Origin: Limnoperna fortunei
Taxonomy: Eukaryota > Mollusca > Bivalvia > Mytilida > Modiolidae
Direction of reading: 5' to 3'
Length of the DNA: 64,000 bases
Assembly (NCBI GenBank): GCA_944474755.1
Contig: OX104113.1
Coordinates: forward strand, 18,229,563 to 18,293,562
Numbering within the stretch: position 1 is the stretch's first letter; each line of letters opens with the position of its first letter. Position numbers and translations under genes: made by a program. Positions 42,720-54,800 of this stretch are shown in pieces. The notes beneath the pieces are model-generated. The model did not search any database, was not told the DNA's origin, and worked only from the letters and a program-made list of their open reading frames with translations.

Positions 42720-45700
42720 GTGTGCAATTTTTAAAGAGTAAAACTAATATATTTAGATGTTTTCATACACAGTTATACAACTTCTTTAACCTCTATATTA
42801 TTCTTTTAGTCTGTACAGTATCGTTATCTACCATAATGATCCAACATCCTGTACAAGCAATTGTTGATTATTCCTTCAGATGAATAATATATACTAGCCA
42901 TAACTTCACTCCCAGACTGATAACCTATATCAACCATATCAAGCAAATCTAGTCGAAATAACAGTTAATCATGCTTCTATGTAAGATTCTTCCAGGCAGA
43001 TCAGAGGCCTTGCATGCAAATAAAGATAACAGTAATGTTACAGGATGTCATCTTTGCAGACACACATAAGCATGATAGAGCATGTTCAGTTTATTGATGT
43101 GGAATGTTTACATGTAATGATGTTAATAATTTAACTAATTTTACTCTACACCAGCTAAAGCTACACATTGCAGAAGAAATGTCTGTGACAAAAATAGAAG
43201 ATTCTACAATTATAGCTCTTTTACAGTTGTTAACTCTTACAACTTGTGTTCCTGTCCATGCATACATGCCTTCTGCATATAACATGCATGGTATGTCAAT
43301 ATTTCAATTTTGTGAAGTTTCTAGATAATTATATCACAAAATTAACACATAATTATCAAGTGTTTTCGAATGATTGCAAGCAAACTCTTGAAATGTTTCT
43401 TATTCCATTCCTCATCAAGTGGACAGTTATTGGTCAAGCTCATTGAACCATTACACTCTCAGGGTATTGTGGGTTTATGAAGCAAATAAATATACATGTA
43501 TTTACTAGACTGTTACATATTCCAACAGTGCATGAAGCTAAAGTGTATGTATTATACCCTCCCTTCAGTAACTCTGTGTTCTGGATTTGCAGATTCACAT
43601 CACAGGGTTCATGAATTTTATATGGTGGTCAATATATCTGAGTTAGAGTCATTGGCGACATTTAAACACACAATTAAAAAGATTTTGCTCGAGTTTCGAT
43701 GTTTTCAGACAGTCTGTAGAATATCTTCATCATGCAGGCAGTTGATGACCGGTAACCAGGTATATCTTGTATAAGGTCAGCAACTGCCAGTGTAACTAAT
43801 AAGGTGATTAACATTATCATTAGAAAAAGGAAAATTGTGTAATCACACATGACTTTATTAATCACTTGGCCATAAACAGTCAAATTAAAATTACACTCTG
43901 ATTTGTTCTAAGTAACAATAAAAGTTAATATTTATGATGAACATTCATTTATTAAAGTAAAAATAAAAAATAATTTTCATTTGATATGTGTGTACAAGTC
44001 TCTGTCATGAGAAGTTGATACAATTAGAACCATAATTTAGAAAAGAGAAATTATTTGAAATTTGAGATATCTGATAATGAAAAAGTTGAATTATTATTAC
44101 ACTCATGAAATAAATTTGAAGTTGAATTTACAAAGCAAAGTAAAAATAAAAATAAGAAAATGTTACAATACAAAATAATAATACAGAATTGTGCATATCA
44201 CAGTATATAAAGTGGACACCAACATACCACTGTTAAAATAATCTGGAGTTCATTTGTTAAAACAATCATACATTTGTATATATGGGTTGCAGATTAACTA
44301 GAAGTATAAAAAAATTATTTATATCTTAAATTTATTAAAGTAAAACAATATACTGGTCAAAGAATGCTCATACACATATAGTAACAATTAAATCATATAT
44401 ACATTGTTCTAAAAATAAAAACAAAATATTGCAAGAAAATCACTGTTTTCAGTTTAATACTAAAATGAATAATGTTACTGTAATAAAATGTTTCACAATA
44501 GCCTGTTACCTATATAATCAAGCCGTTGACATATTCTCTGCTACTCAACCAACCTATCAAACTTTACAGGTTCAACATGTCTGCAATTTGTAACATGAAT
44601 TATTTTGTTACTACAGATATAATACATTGAACAACCTGCCTTAGTGAGGATCTCTTACAAGAAAAACTTGTTTATACAAATTTTCTTTCAAAGTAGTTGT
44701 TTGTTAACTGTATCTGTAAAGATCACCAGACTTATGTGACAATATAATTACCTATCTCAGATATTTACACAAAAATGATGATTTTCCAAAAAAAAGGTTT
44801 CATGTAGCAGAAAAATGCTATGTATATCACATACATTCTCAAATGTCTTTTTTGTGTTGCCTTCATATACATGACAAAATAACTTCTAACAAGAAATATC
44901 TTATCACAACACTTGCCTATATGTACATTTTGCCATTTTGTTCAGTCTTAAAAATAAACCAAGTCATATCATTGACTGAATTTCTTTGTCATGACACAAT
45001 AAGATTTTTTTATTCAAGTGCATGAAAGTGATGAACAAAATATTCTTTTTTTATGGCAAGATACCAAAAAGTTTATCTGACCAAGAAAGTTAAAATTTAA
45101 CCTTAAGTGTTTGCTGTATTTGACATGACCTTCTGTCATATAAAGTAACAATGGCCAGTAAAATGTAAATACTTGTGTCAGGAATATTGTATGTTTAAAA
45201 TCACCAAGATATCTGTCTCATAAGAAAAAGTCTTATAACAATACAGCGCAACCAGTGGCTACTGTTGAAATTGTAAAATGTGTAGGTTGCACTGAAGAAA
45301 CAATGTCAGTTGTCATGTAGTTCATACTGGTATAAATGATAACTAAATAAACATGAAAATAATAAGTTAACTATAACTAAATGATATAAAGAACTTGTGT
45401 CTTCAAAACTTATGATAAACTGCCAACCATAGATTTAATTTGCAAAAGGATAAAAATTACCAATTAAAATCTTTTCCACCAAACTAGTTCATATATTTGA
45501 GCACATTTTGCTGAAAATGTACTACGTTTAACAAAATTTCTAGTTTTATGAATGCTTCCATCATGGATGGAGAGTTTGATACAATTTTGAAAAAAGGCCT
45601 GATAAGGACTATTCATACCAAGTTTGGTTTGATTGTGCACAGTATTTTTTATGCATAGTTAAAATGTAAAAATATATCAGATAAAAGCTAGCTTGATAAA

Positions 45701-45776
45701 TCTCAAAATAAAGATACAAGGAATTAAACAATCCATTTTTTTTCCATACAATAATTGTATAACGATCAATAAACGT
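42720..45776. other. 3' flank of the GBBH-like gene, no feature identified
   Basis: It should contain the 3'UTR and polyadenylation site of the GBBH-like gene (minus strand). Many AATAAA-like hexamers exist on that strand, so I do not choose one. Short open frames look incidental. Confidence 0.4.
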
Positions 45777-45896
45777 TCACATGCTAACCATTGTCCAACA
45801 CTGGTTCCCAACATTTTTGACTGGTTTCTGATCACCGGTTAATGTGGATAATACATTTATCCTACTTTTAAATTCATCTATGTTGACGTAACATCC
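45777..45896 (-). CDS. BBOX1-like: GBBH-like terminal exon
   Basis: It encodes GCYVNIDEFKSRINVLSTLT, GDQKPVKNVGNQCWTMVSM and the stop TGA (45779-45777). GCY.d.De..SR...L is the usual end of the family; about 20 residues follow it here. Acceptor TTTCAG. Confidence 0.88.
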   Translation of the reverse strand, partial: GCYVNIDEFKSRINVLSTLTGDQKPVKNVGNQCWTMVSM

Positions 45897-48800
45897 CTGA
45901 AAGAATACATGATTTTTGTTCATATTTTTCTGAAAAGCCTACATGCACATGTACTTTTTTCTATTACAATTAAAAAATAACTGCTTTTAACTGCACTACT
46001 GCCTGTTTAAGCACCTGGAGTGTTTACGGAATAAGGTTACACTCAGTAAGAATCGTAGCATTAGTAACCAGAGGCTCTTAAGAGCCTGTATCGCTCACCT
46101 GATTTTATAGGCAATGAAGATGGTAAAGTAAATCTTGTAATTTTCAATAAACTTTAAATAGGACCATCCAAACAATATTACTAGAAAGCTTTGTTTCATT
46201 GGTTAACCGGTTGTATAGAGAAGATTTTTTTTATTTGCCCATAGGGTCCTATGTTAAACTAAGTCCTGCGGCGGTGGCGGCCATTTTGAATTTCCAATTG
46301 CCATAAAAAACATAAACTTTTTAAAGGACCATCCAAACAATATTGCTAGTAAGTTTTTGTTCCCATTGATTAACCAGTTTCAGAGAAGAAGCCTTTAAAA
46401 ACATTTTCCCATAGGGTCCTATGTTAAACTAAGTCCTGCGGTAGCGGCCATTTTGAATTTCCAATTGCCATAAAAAACATAAACTTTATAGAGGACCATC
46501 CAAACAATATTGCTAGTAAGTTTTTGTTTCCATTGATTAACTGGTTTCAGAGAAGAAGCCTTTAAAAACTTTTTCCCATAGGGTCCTATGTTAAACTAAG
46601 TCCTGCGGTAGTGGCCATTTTGAATTTCCAATTGCCATAAAAAACATAAACTTTATAGAGGACCATCCAAACAATATTGCTAGTAAGTTTTGTTTTGATT
46701 GGTTATACGGTTTCAGAGAAGAAGCCCTTTTAAACTTTTTTCTCATAGGGTCGAATGTTAAACTAAGTCCTGCTGTGGCGGCCATTTTGAATTTCCGATT
46801 GGGATAAAAAACATTAACTTTATAGAGGATCATCCAAACAATATTGCTAGTAAGTTTTGTTTCCATTGGTTGACCGGTTTCAGAAAAGAAGCCTTTCAAA
46901 CTTTTTCCCATAGGGTCCTATGTTAAATTAAGTCCTGCCGTGGCAGCCATTTTGAATTTCCAATTGCCATAAAAAACACAAACTTTCTAGAGGACCATCC
47001 AAACAATATTACTAGAAAGCTTTGTTTCATTGGTTAACCGGTTGTATAGAGAAGATTTTTTTTATTTGCCCATAGGGTTCTATGTTAAACTAAGTCCTGC
47101 GGTGGTGGCCATTTTGAATTTCCAATTCCCATCAAAAACACAAACTTTATAGAGGACCATCCAAACAATATTGCTAGTAAGTTTTGTTTTGATTGGTTAA
47201 ACGGTTTGAGAGAAGAAGCCCTTTTAAACTTTTTTCCCATAGGGTCCTATGTTAAACTAAGTCTTGAGGTGGCGGCCATATTGGTTTACCAATCAAAATA
47301 AAAAACACAAACTTTGTAAAGGTCCATCCAATGAACATTATGGCCAAGTTTGGTTTCAATTAGCCAAGTGGTTTCAGAGAAGAAGATTAAAATGTAAAAA
47401 GTTTACAGACGCCGACGACGCCGACGACGCCGACGGACGCAAAGTGATAACAATAGCTCACATGACCCTTTGGGTCAGGTGAGCTAAAAATATAGAATTA
47501 TTATTTTGAAACTGGACAATACAAGGATCACAGTAATTGTCATCTTATTACATACCTATTTACAAGAAAAGTGTTTATTAATTACTTAAGTCAAATCAGA
47601 AGATGCACTAGTTATCAACATTTTATATATGTAATTGTACGTATCAATAATATATAAGAAATAATTCATGGTTGGCATGTTGCTGTTATCTTCAATGGGG
47701 TGGACCTTGATATTTTATTGTTTTATATCAATCGACAGTAATGCAGAGCATGTAATTGAATTAATACCAATGAACTTAACAAGTTTGGGCCAAAAATATA
47801 TTATGTTATGTCACCCACTACAAACAATTGCTGTTACAAACTAACCTGTAAATTTCGAACACCACCATTTAATTTGATTTCTTTTCTTCCATGTAAAATT
47901 CTTCTGTTGTTAAAGGATACTAAATCACCTGGTTCCAGCTTCATCTCGATCTGATTGGACAAATATTCAAATAATATATCATACATGATCTCTGTATAAT
48001 TCTTTATATCATAAAAACTTACAAGTTTTGGTTTTTGATTCTTTAAATTCTGCTATTACTAAAAAACAAGGGATTATAACAGGTTTACAAGGGGAAAAGC
48101 CACAATTTCTCTGCTTAATATAGTCTACAAAATTGGCTTAGGGCAATTGCAAATAGATTCATAAACGTTATAGAAAATATAAGACTAATATATGATGCAA
48201 TTTATTGAGGCGATTTTTGAATGGACATCTCTGAACCGTTACTAATTTGTGATTTTGAGAAGACTTCATGGGAATTTGTATATAGCATGTTACAATTTTT
48301 TAATTTTGGGGAATAAATTATTAAGTGGGTAAAGATATATTATCAAGTGACTGTGGGTTGAAGAAGATAAATTTACCAGCATTTATTTGGCCTAAAGTAA
48401 CACAGGAGAATCTTCCACAGCACTGGGTAATTCAAGGTGGATACAAATATTTATGACATCTTTTAAAAAAGAAAAGCTTTATACATGTGAAACTGGATAT
48501 ATAAAAGAAAAATTGCCTAACAAAAAAACCCATTTTTTTATACATGTTCTTAACTCTTGGAAGCTAGTGGTAGATGAAGATTTAAATTTGGAACAAGATA
48601 GCTTTGTGGCAAATTCAAATTGGTTGAATAAGTTTATTAATATTGGCTAAGAAACAGTCTTATGAATGCATTTTGTTTATAAATGTCCTGATAAAAGACG
48701 ATAGATCATACCTTTATCTAGAACAGTTACCTAAAAAATTCTGAATTAAAATGACTCTGAAATACAACAGCATTGTATCAGCTGTAAAGCAAGTGGGTAA

Positions 48801-51800
48801 ATCCTTCAAATTTCTTTTATTTAAAAAATTCTGGATAACTCAAACTGTATAATTTACAGAAGTCAAGTCTTTTAAGCATTTGCTCTATAATTGTGAAGTT
48901 GTCCAAGAGTTTCTTGAAAATGTTGAATCTTGTACAAATAACGAATAAAATTTAACCAACTGAAACAGACAATTTGTGCATGTGCAAATGAAATTTGTTA
49001 TTTTAACCTGGCACTGTTCACGTAGCAAAAGCAAGATGTCAAACTGGAATAGAATATAACACTTTTTATCTTGGATGAAACAAAAACAATGTAGGCAAAA
49101 TGATATACTAGTAATTTCTATAAATGTTGGATTTGACATTAACTCCTCAAATGTGAAAGAATAATTCTTATACAATTTACATCTTCTGATATATTTTAAG
49201 TTTTTTCATCCTTATCCATTTTACTTTAATTACAAATGCTGTAAAAGACTTACTATTTCAGGTGAATATTCAATAGCCTCAGCAAACTTGTGGTATGCCT
49301 TGTAATATGGTATTACATCATCCTGTAAAATCAAATGTAATGATAAAAGTACAAAGAACCGTTTTTTTCCTTTTTACATGTTTACAATCTTTTTACTACA
49401 AACTTAAATTTATATTAGATTGTATCAACATTATATGAACTAATAATTGTAAAATGATATGCATATTTAGAAATACATTTATTTGATTGGTCAAATTTCT
49501 ACTTCCAATAGCAGTTTTCAATGGAATTAATTTTTTGATAAATGAAATTCACTAAATTTATTGCTGGATAAATGACCTTAATCACACTACTTTTAGTGTA
49601 ACCAGTGTAAACAGAGATGACCGCATTCAATATCTTTGATGATTAAATCACAAATTGTTTGATGAGTTTATATTTATGATTCATTAAATTAAAAACTTTT
49701 CTTGTTGCCATTTGAAAAACAAAATGTCTTTTTTAAATTTCTTAATGCAATTATAAAAATTATAAGGATTGAACAGTGTTTTCCATGGATATATCAACAA
49801 GACCAACTCACTCCATCGGACTTTGTTTGTGACTTGGTCTTGTTGATATACCAATAAATCTATTGAAAATGGAGTTCAATCCCATAATATTTACACACCA
49901 ATAACTTATGACAAGTAAAAGGTTCAGGTATACATTTGTATGTAAGTTCTTTTCATATTTACCAAAATTTATTTTTATAAAATTACCGGTATTGTTATGA
50001 CTTATACACACTTACTGAAGGAACAGACAGAGGTCCCTCAAATGCTGGTGCCCAGTTCACCCCAACAATCTAGATTTAAAAATACAATAACACAAGAATA
50101 TTGAAATACATATGTTATAGTGCAAAGTTATATTAGGTAATGAACGGACATTGGTACCTAATGGCTTGTTCAATTAACTCACTGCATCACTTGTGCATCT
50201 GCAACAATATTTTTTTTTAAATCGTAAATAAACGTAAACGTAATGTAAGTTTACGACAGTTTTTATACTTACAATGATTTGTAGTCGTATGTTTTGTGTG
50301 AAACTGCTCTTAAACTGATTCTGCACGTCAGCGCTTGTAAATCATAGCCGCCCTAGTAATTTTGTATAGAGAAACTGTTTTTCAAGACATTCTTTACTTA
50401 GCCTCATAGATTTTGTTGCACGTTACATAGAACAATGAGCAAAACATTCAAAATTGGTCCCATCGTCAATGCAGATATTTTGAAAATTTGTTTCAGAAGG
50501 GAAATAGCTCTCACAAAAATAAATAATTTTAAAGGAAAGAAACAACAACTGGATTCATTTAAATATGTTCCAGAAATTAAACTTTTTCTTTATGATTTGC
50601 AATTTTACATGATACAAATATTTGTGTTGAAATGGTTTTAGGTTATCTAAATGTGAAGACAACAAAATAATTACATTATTATAACATGGAGCTGCTAGTT
50701 TATTGTTACACTCAAGGAATGTAAACGTAAATAAGGTCTCGTTCCACTTTACATCATAGACATTTACTTTTTGAAATAAAGCAACACCCTAATATCATGA
50801 TGTTCATTTTATTTTATTTTTGTTTTTTTTTTCTTTGTGCATACCACGTCAGCCAATATATAGTACTCTTATTGCCTTCCATCTGTCTATTGCTTTGTGA
50901 GATTGTAGTAATTTTAGTCCTTTGAGGTAATTATTTCTCTATCAATACGTTTACTTCCAAAGTGAAAGAAATAAGTATGTGCGTCACGCATGTGCGAGAA
51001 ACATAAGATTTACACTTGCTATTTTACGTTTAAAACTGTGATTACTTTTGAGAATATGGACAATCATAGACATAATAGTACAGTTATGACTATCTTATCT
51101 TTACACATAAGTGTAAGGAAAATAGCAAAGGAAACCAACCGATTACAAATCCGGATATAGCCAAACAAATACAGCGCATCACAAAAACAGAAAGAGAGTA
51201 ACCCGAACTTAATAAAAACCACGGGTGCACTCAAGTGCTTGAGACGATTAAGCAATGCCTGCCTCTAATTAGACACCCGTCGAGTAACTAATTGTCATGT
51301 CTAGGAAAAAGTACAATAATCTAGGAATAGGAAACACTACGTATGACTTAACGAAAAAATATCTGATCGTATTGAGAGATTGATTTCCCATAACGATCAA
51401 TTAAGTGATGGTGACGACCATAGAACTTCTGGAGAGATAACATTAATCTAGTTACAACAAACCCTTGTTTGAATAGTTTAGTAGTCAACAGCAGTGAGCG
51501 GTCTAGAAAATCAAAATACCGATCGCAGGATCTAGAATAACGTATAAGTTGTGAAATGTATACTGCATACACTGGAGCTGCTGGAATGTTGCTGTCGATG
51601 AAGCGGAAGTTGACAACTGGAAAGTTGAAGTCATCACCTTTGTCATAGAGTCTAGTTTGTAGTTTTACCTGAGTCTATTTTTAGAAGTAGGTCTAAGTAA
51701 GAGGTTGACCTCAGTGTATTGGTGGTGTCTTTAATTTAAAGTTCAAATGGGTAAATTGAACGCAAATAGTCAAACAAATTTAGCTTTGTTGATGGACAAA

Positions 51801-54800
51801 ACAATCAATATAGTAGAATGTGAAATTAAAGGTCTGGGCCAGTGTCTTTTCTTTCTTCTTCAGCAGGCCTTCTAGGAACTCAGCCTCATAAGAGTACAAA
51901 AGCAGGTTGGCAAGGAGAGGAGCACAATTAGTACCCATTGGAATACCAAGTCTGTTGAAAAACATGACGAATATGTTGTCAATAAAAAATTCTAACATTT
52001 GACAGATTTGGTCTTCAGTATATTTATTATTTGATTTAGAGTCATTGATGTTGAAGTCAGTTCTGTCATGGCTAATTACCAAGTATTTATATCTTCTCTT
52101 TCTGATTTTCTTGAAAAAGCAGCGTTTAATTAGAATATTAAGCCTGGTTTTAAGCTGCATAAGGGATGGAGGGATGAAGTGTAATAAATGTACAATTTTT
52201 TATAGAATATACTTGCTGACTGTCCAATGCATTATCAAATGAGTCTGATTTGTTTGGGCAAGATATGATCAACTCCAATCTTACTTGACTAGGACTGCCA
52301 GTTTACCTGCCTAGGAATACAGCTAGGTACTCCAGCATCAATAACAAGTGTGGACACAGAAAAACGTCTCGCCTGTATTCCGCATCAGTAACGAAAATAA
52401 ATTTTGTCATAAGCATTACGTAAATAGCATTAGTTAACAACAGCAGCCTGTATACCAAATATTGTCACCATACCATGCATAGTTACAGAGGAACTGTCCT
52501 AATACAAAAACTTTAACGTAGTTGCTGGACCGTGAAATTGAGGTCAAGGTCAAGTGACACCTACCAGACAGTCATGTACTATTCGTCAGCAACCTATTTA
52601 CCAAGTATTGTCATCCTACCATGCATGGTTACAGAGGAACAGCCGTAACCCAAAAAACTTTAACGTAGTCGCTGGACCGTGAAATTAAGGTCAAGGTCAG
52701 GTGGCACCTACCAGACAGTCATGTACTACTCATCAGCAACCTATACACCAAATATTGTCATCCTACCATGCGGGGTAACAGAGGAACTGCCGTAACCTAA
52801 AAACTTTAACGTAGTCGCTGGACCGTGAAATTGAGGTCAAGGTCAGGTGACACCTAATAGACAGTCATGTACTAGTCATCAGCAACCTATATACCAAATA
52901 CAGTCAAACTTCGATGGCTCGAACTCGAAGGGTCCGACAAAAATAGTTCGAGAAATCGGGAGTTCGAGAAACCGGGGCTTGTGATGTCCGGAAATGATTC
53001 ATGTGCGAACCGGAATCGATATCGGATTATATATTTCTGTTAATTTCCTGTGTAACATTGGATTAATAAAATTGTGTTTCTTCATTGCATTTCATATATA
53101 AATCTTATTTTTAAGTACATATTTTTGTTTTTATTAAAATAAAAATGTTTTTACTGTTATATTTCTTGCTTAACTTTGTGCACGATGATTGATAGGTATT
53201 ATTGCATTACGTAATTATGTCAATGACCTCGATTTGGATTTGATAGCAATTTATTGGCGCATATTTTAATTAATTAAAAACTACTTCAACAAATTTGCCT
53301 ACAAAGTAGTGCATAAATACAAATTGATGACATTAGGTTAATTATTAGGGATTATATCATTAAAGATCAAGCTTGGCATTTTACAGGTATGGCTTCGATC
53401 TTTACACCTTTAACGACCAATTAGTCATGCAAGCTGTCAATAATTTTAGTTCGAGTTATTCATGGTTTTTTCAATGGATTTTTAGTATTGGGACTGCTGA
53501 TTTAGTTCGAGTTTTCGAGAAATCGGTATTCGAGAAATCCAAGTAATTTTAACATTATATAGGGAAAAAGTTCCGTACTTTGATAGGTGTTCGAGAAATC
53601 CCAGGTGTTCGAGCCATCCGAGTTCGAGCTACTGAAGTTCGACTGTATTGTCACCCCACCATGCATGGTTACAGAGGAACTGTGGTAACCCAAAAACTTT
53701 AATGTAGTCGCTGGACCATGAAATTGAGGTCAAGGTCAGGTGACACCTACCAGACAGTCATGTACTAGTCATCAGCAACCTATATACCAAATATTGTCAT
53801 TCTACCATGCATAGTTACAGAGGAACTGCCGTAACCCAAAAACTTTAACGTAGTTAAGTCAGGTGACAGGTGACTGACTGGCAAGTACTCATCATAAGCT
53901 ACCTCTGGACCAAATTTGATGGACCTAGGGCTTGGGCTTACAAATATATGAAGCAAGATGTCCAAGTGTGTACGCCGCCGCCGCCGGATTCCCATACATA
54001 TGTCTCGCATCCAGCGACTTTAGTCGCAGGCGAGACAAAAACTGGATGACATAATATACCTGAATGTGGCTTAAAACCAGGAATAAAGTAATTATAGACA
54101 AACAAAAATATTCCAGTCAATCCGCCATAAATATTTTTATGCCTCTCTATATGGTTATAAGTATGCACACAAAGCCTAATAGAATTCAAACAAGAAACCC
54201 AGGTTTTCAAAGATTAAACAATTAATTTTAGTAGTAGACTAAGAGGAAACTGTTTTTCTATTTTTAGTTACAGTGACCTTGACCTGACTGGCCCCAAAAT
54301 GCTAGGTCTTTATGCAAGCTTGCTATATCCAATGTTTCAGCAAGATTGGTTTATCTGAACTGAAGTTATTGCCCAGAAACTGTTTTTCTATTTTTAGTAA
54401 CAGTGACCTTGACCTTAATCCCACTGGTCCCAAATCCAATCCCAAGCTAGGTCTTCATGCAAGTTGCTTTATTCACTGTATCCAAAGTTTCAGCAAGATT
54501 GGTTTATCCAAACTAAAGTTATTGACCCCTCTGTTTTATTGCACCAGCCCACCTGCCCAACCCGAATCTAATAACCAGGAGAAATGCCCACTGACAGACT
54601 GATAGACCAGAAACACAAACATGTCTCCTACAGAAAGGAGAGACAAGATTACTTAATCCCAATTCATGTCAATAATTTTATTAGAGGTCATTATCAAAAC
54701 ATCTTGGAATAAGAAGTTATGTAATAATTATAAATTTTGGTATTGATATTCAGTTTCACATGAACATGTTATCCATCTTGCAACTTACCTCATCATTGTT

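Noticed and set aside
43496..43774. 92-codon plus-strand frame downstream of the GBBH-like gene
   Set aside because: No domain, no splice partners, and unremarkable composition.
46591..46911. Open frames of ~90-106 codons on the minus strand in family B cores (also 57689-57964, 63735-63992)
   Set aside because: They are translations of the ~166-bp tandem units; the peptide repeats with the unit and shows no domain or codon signal.
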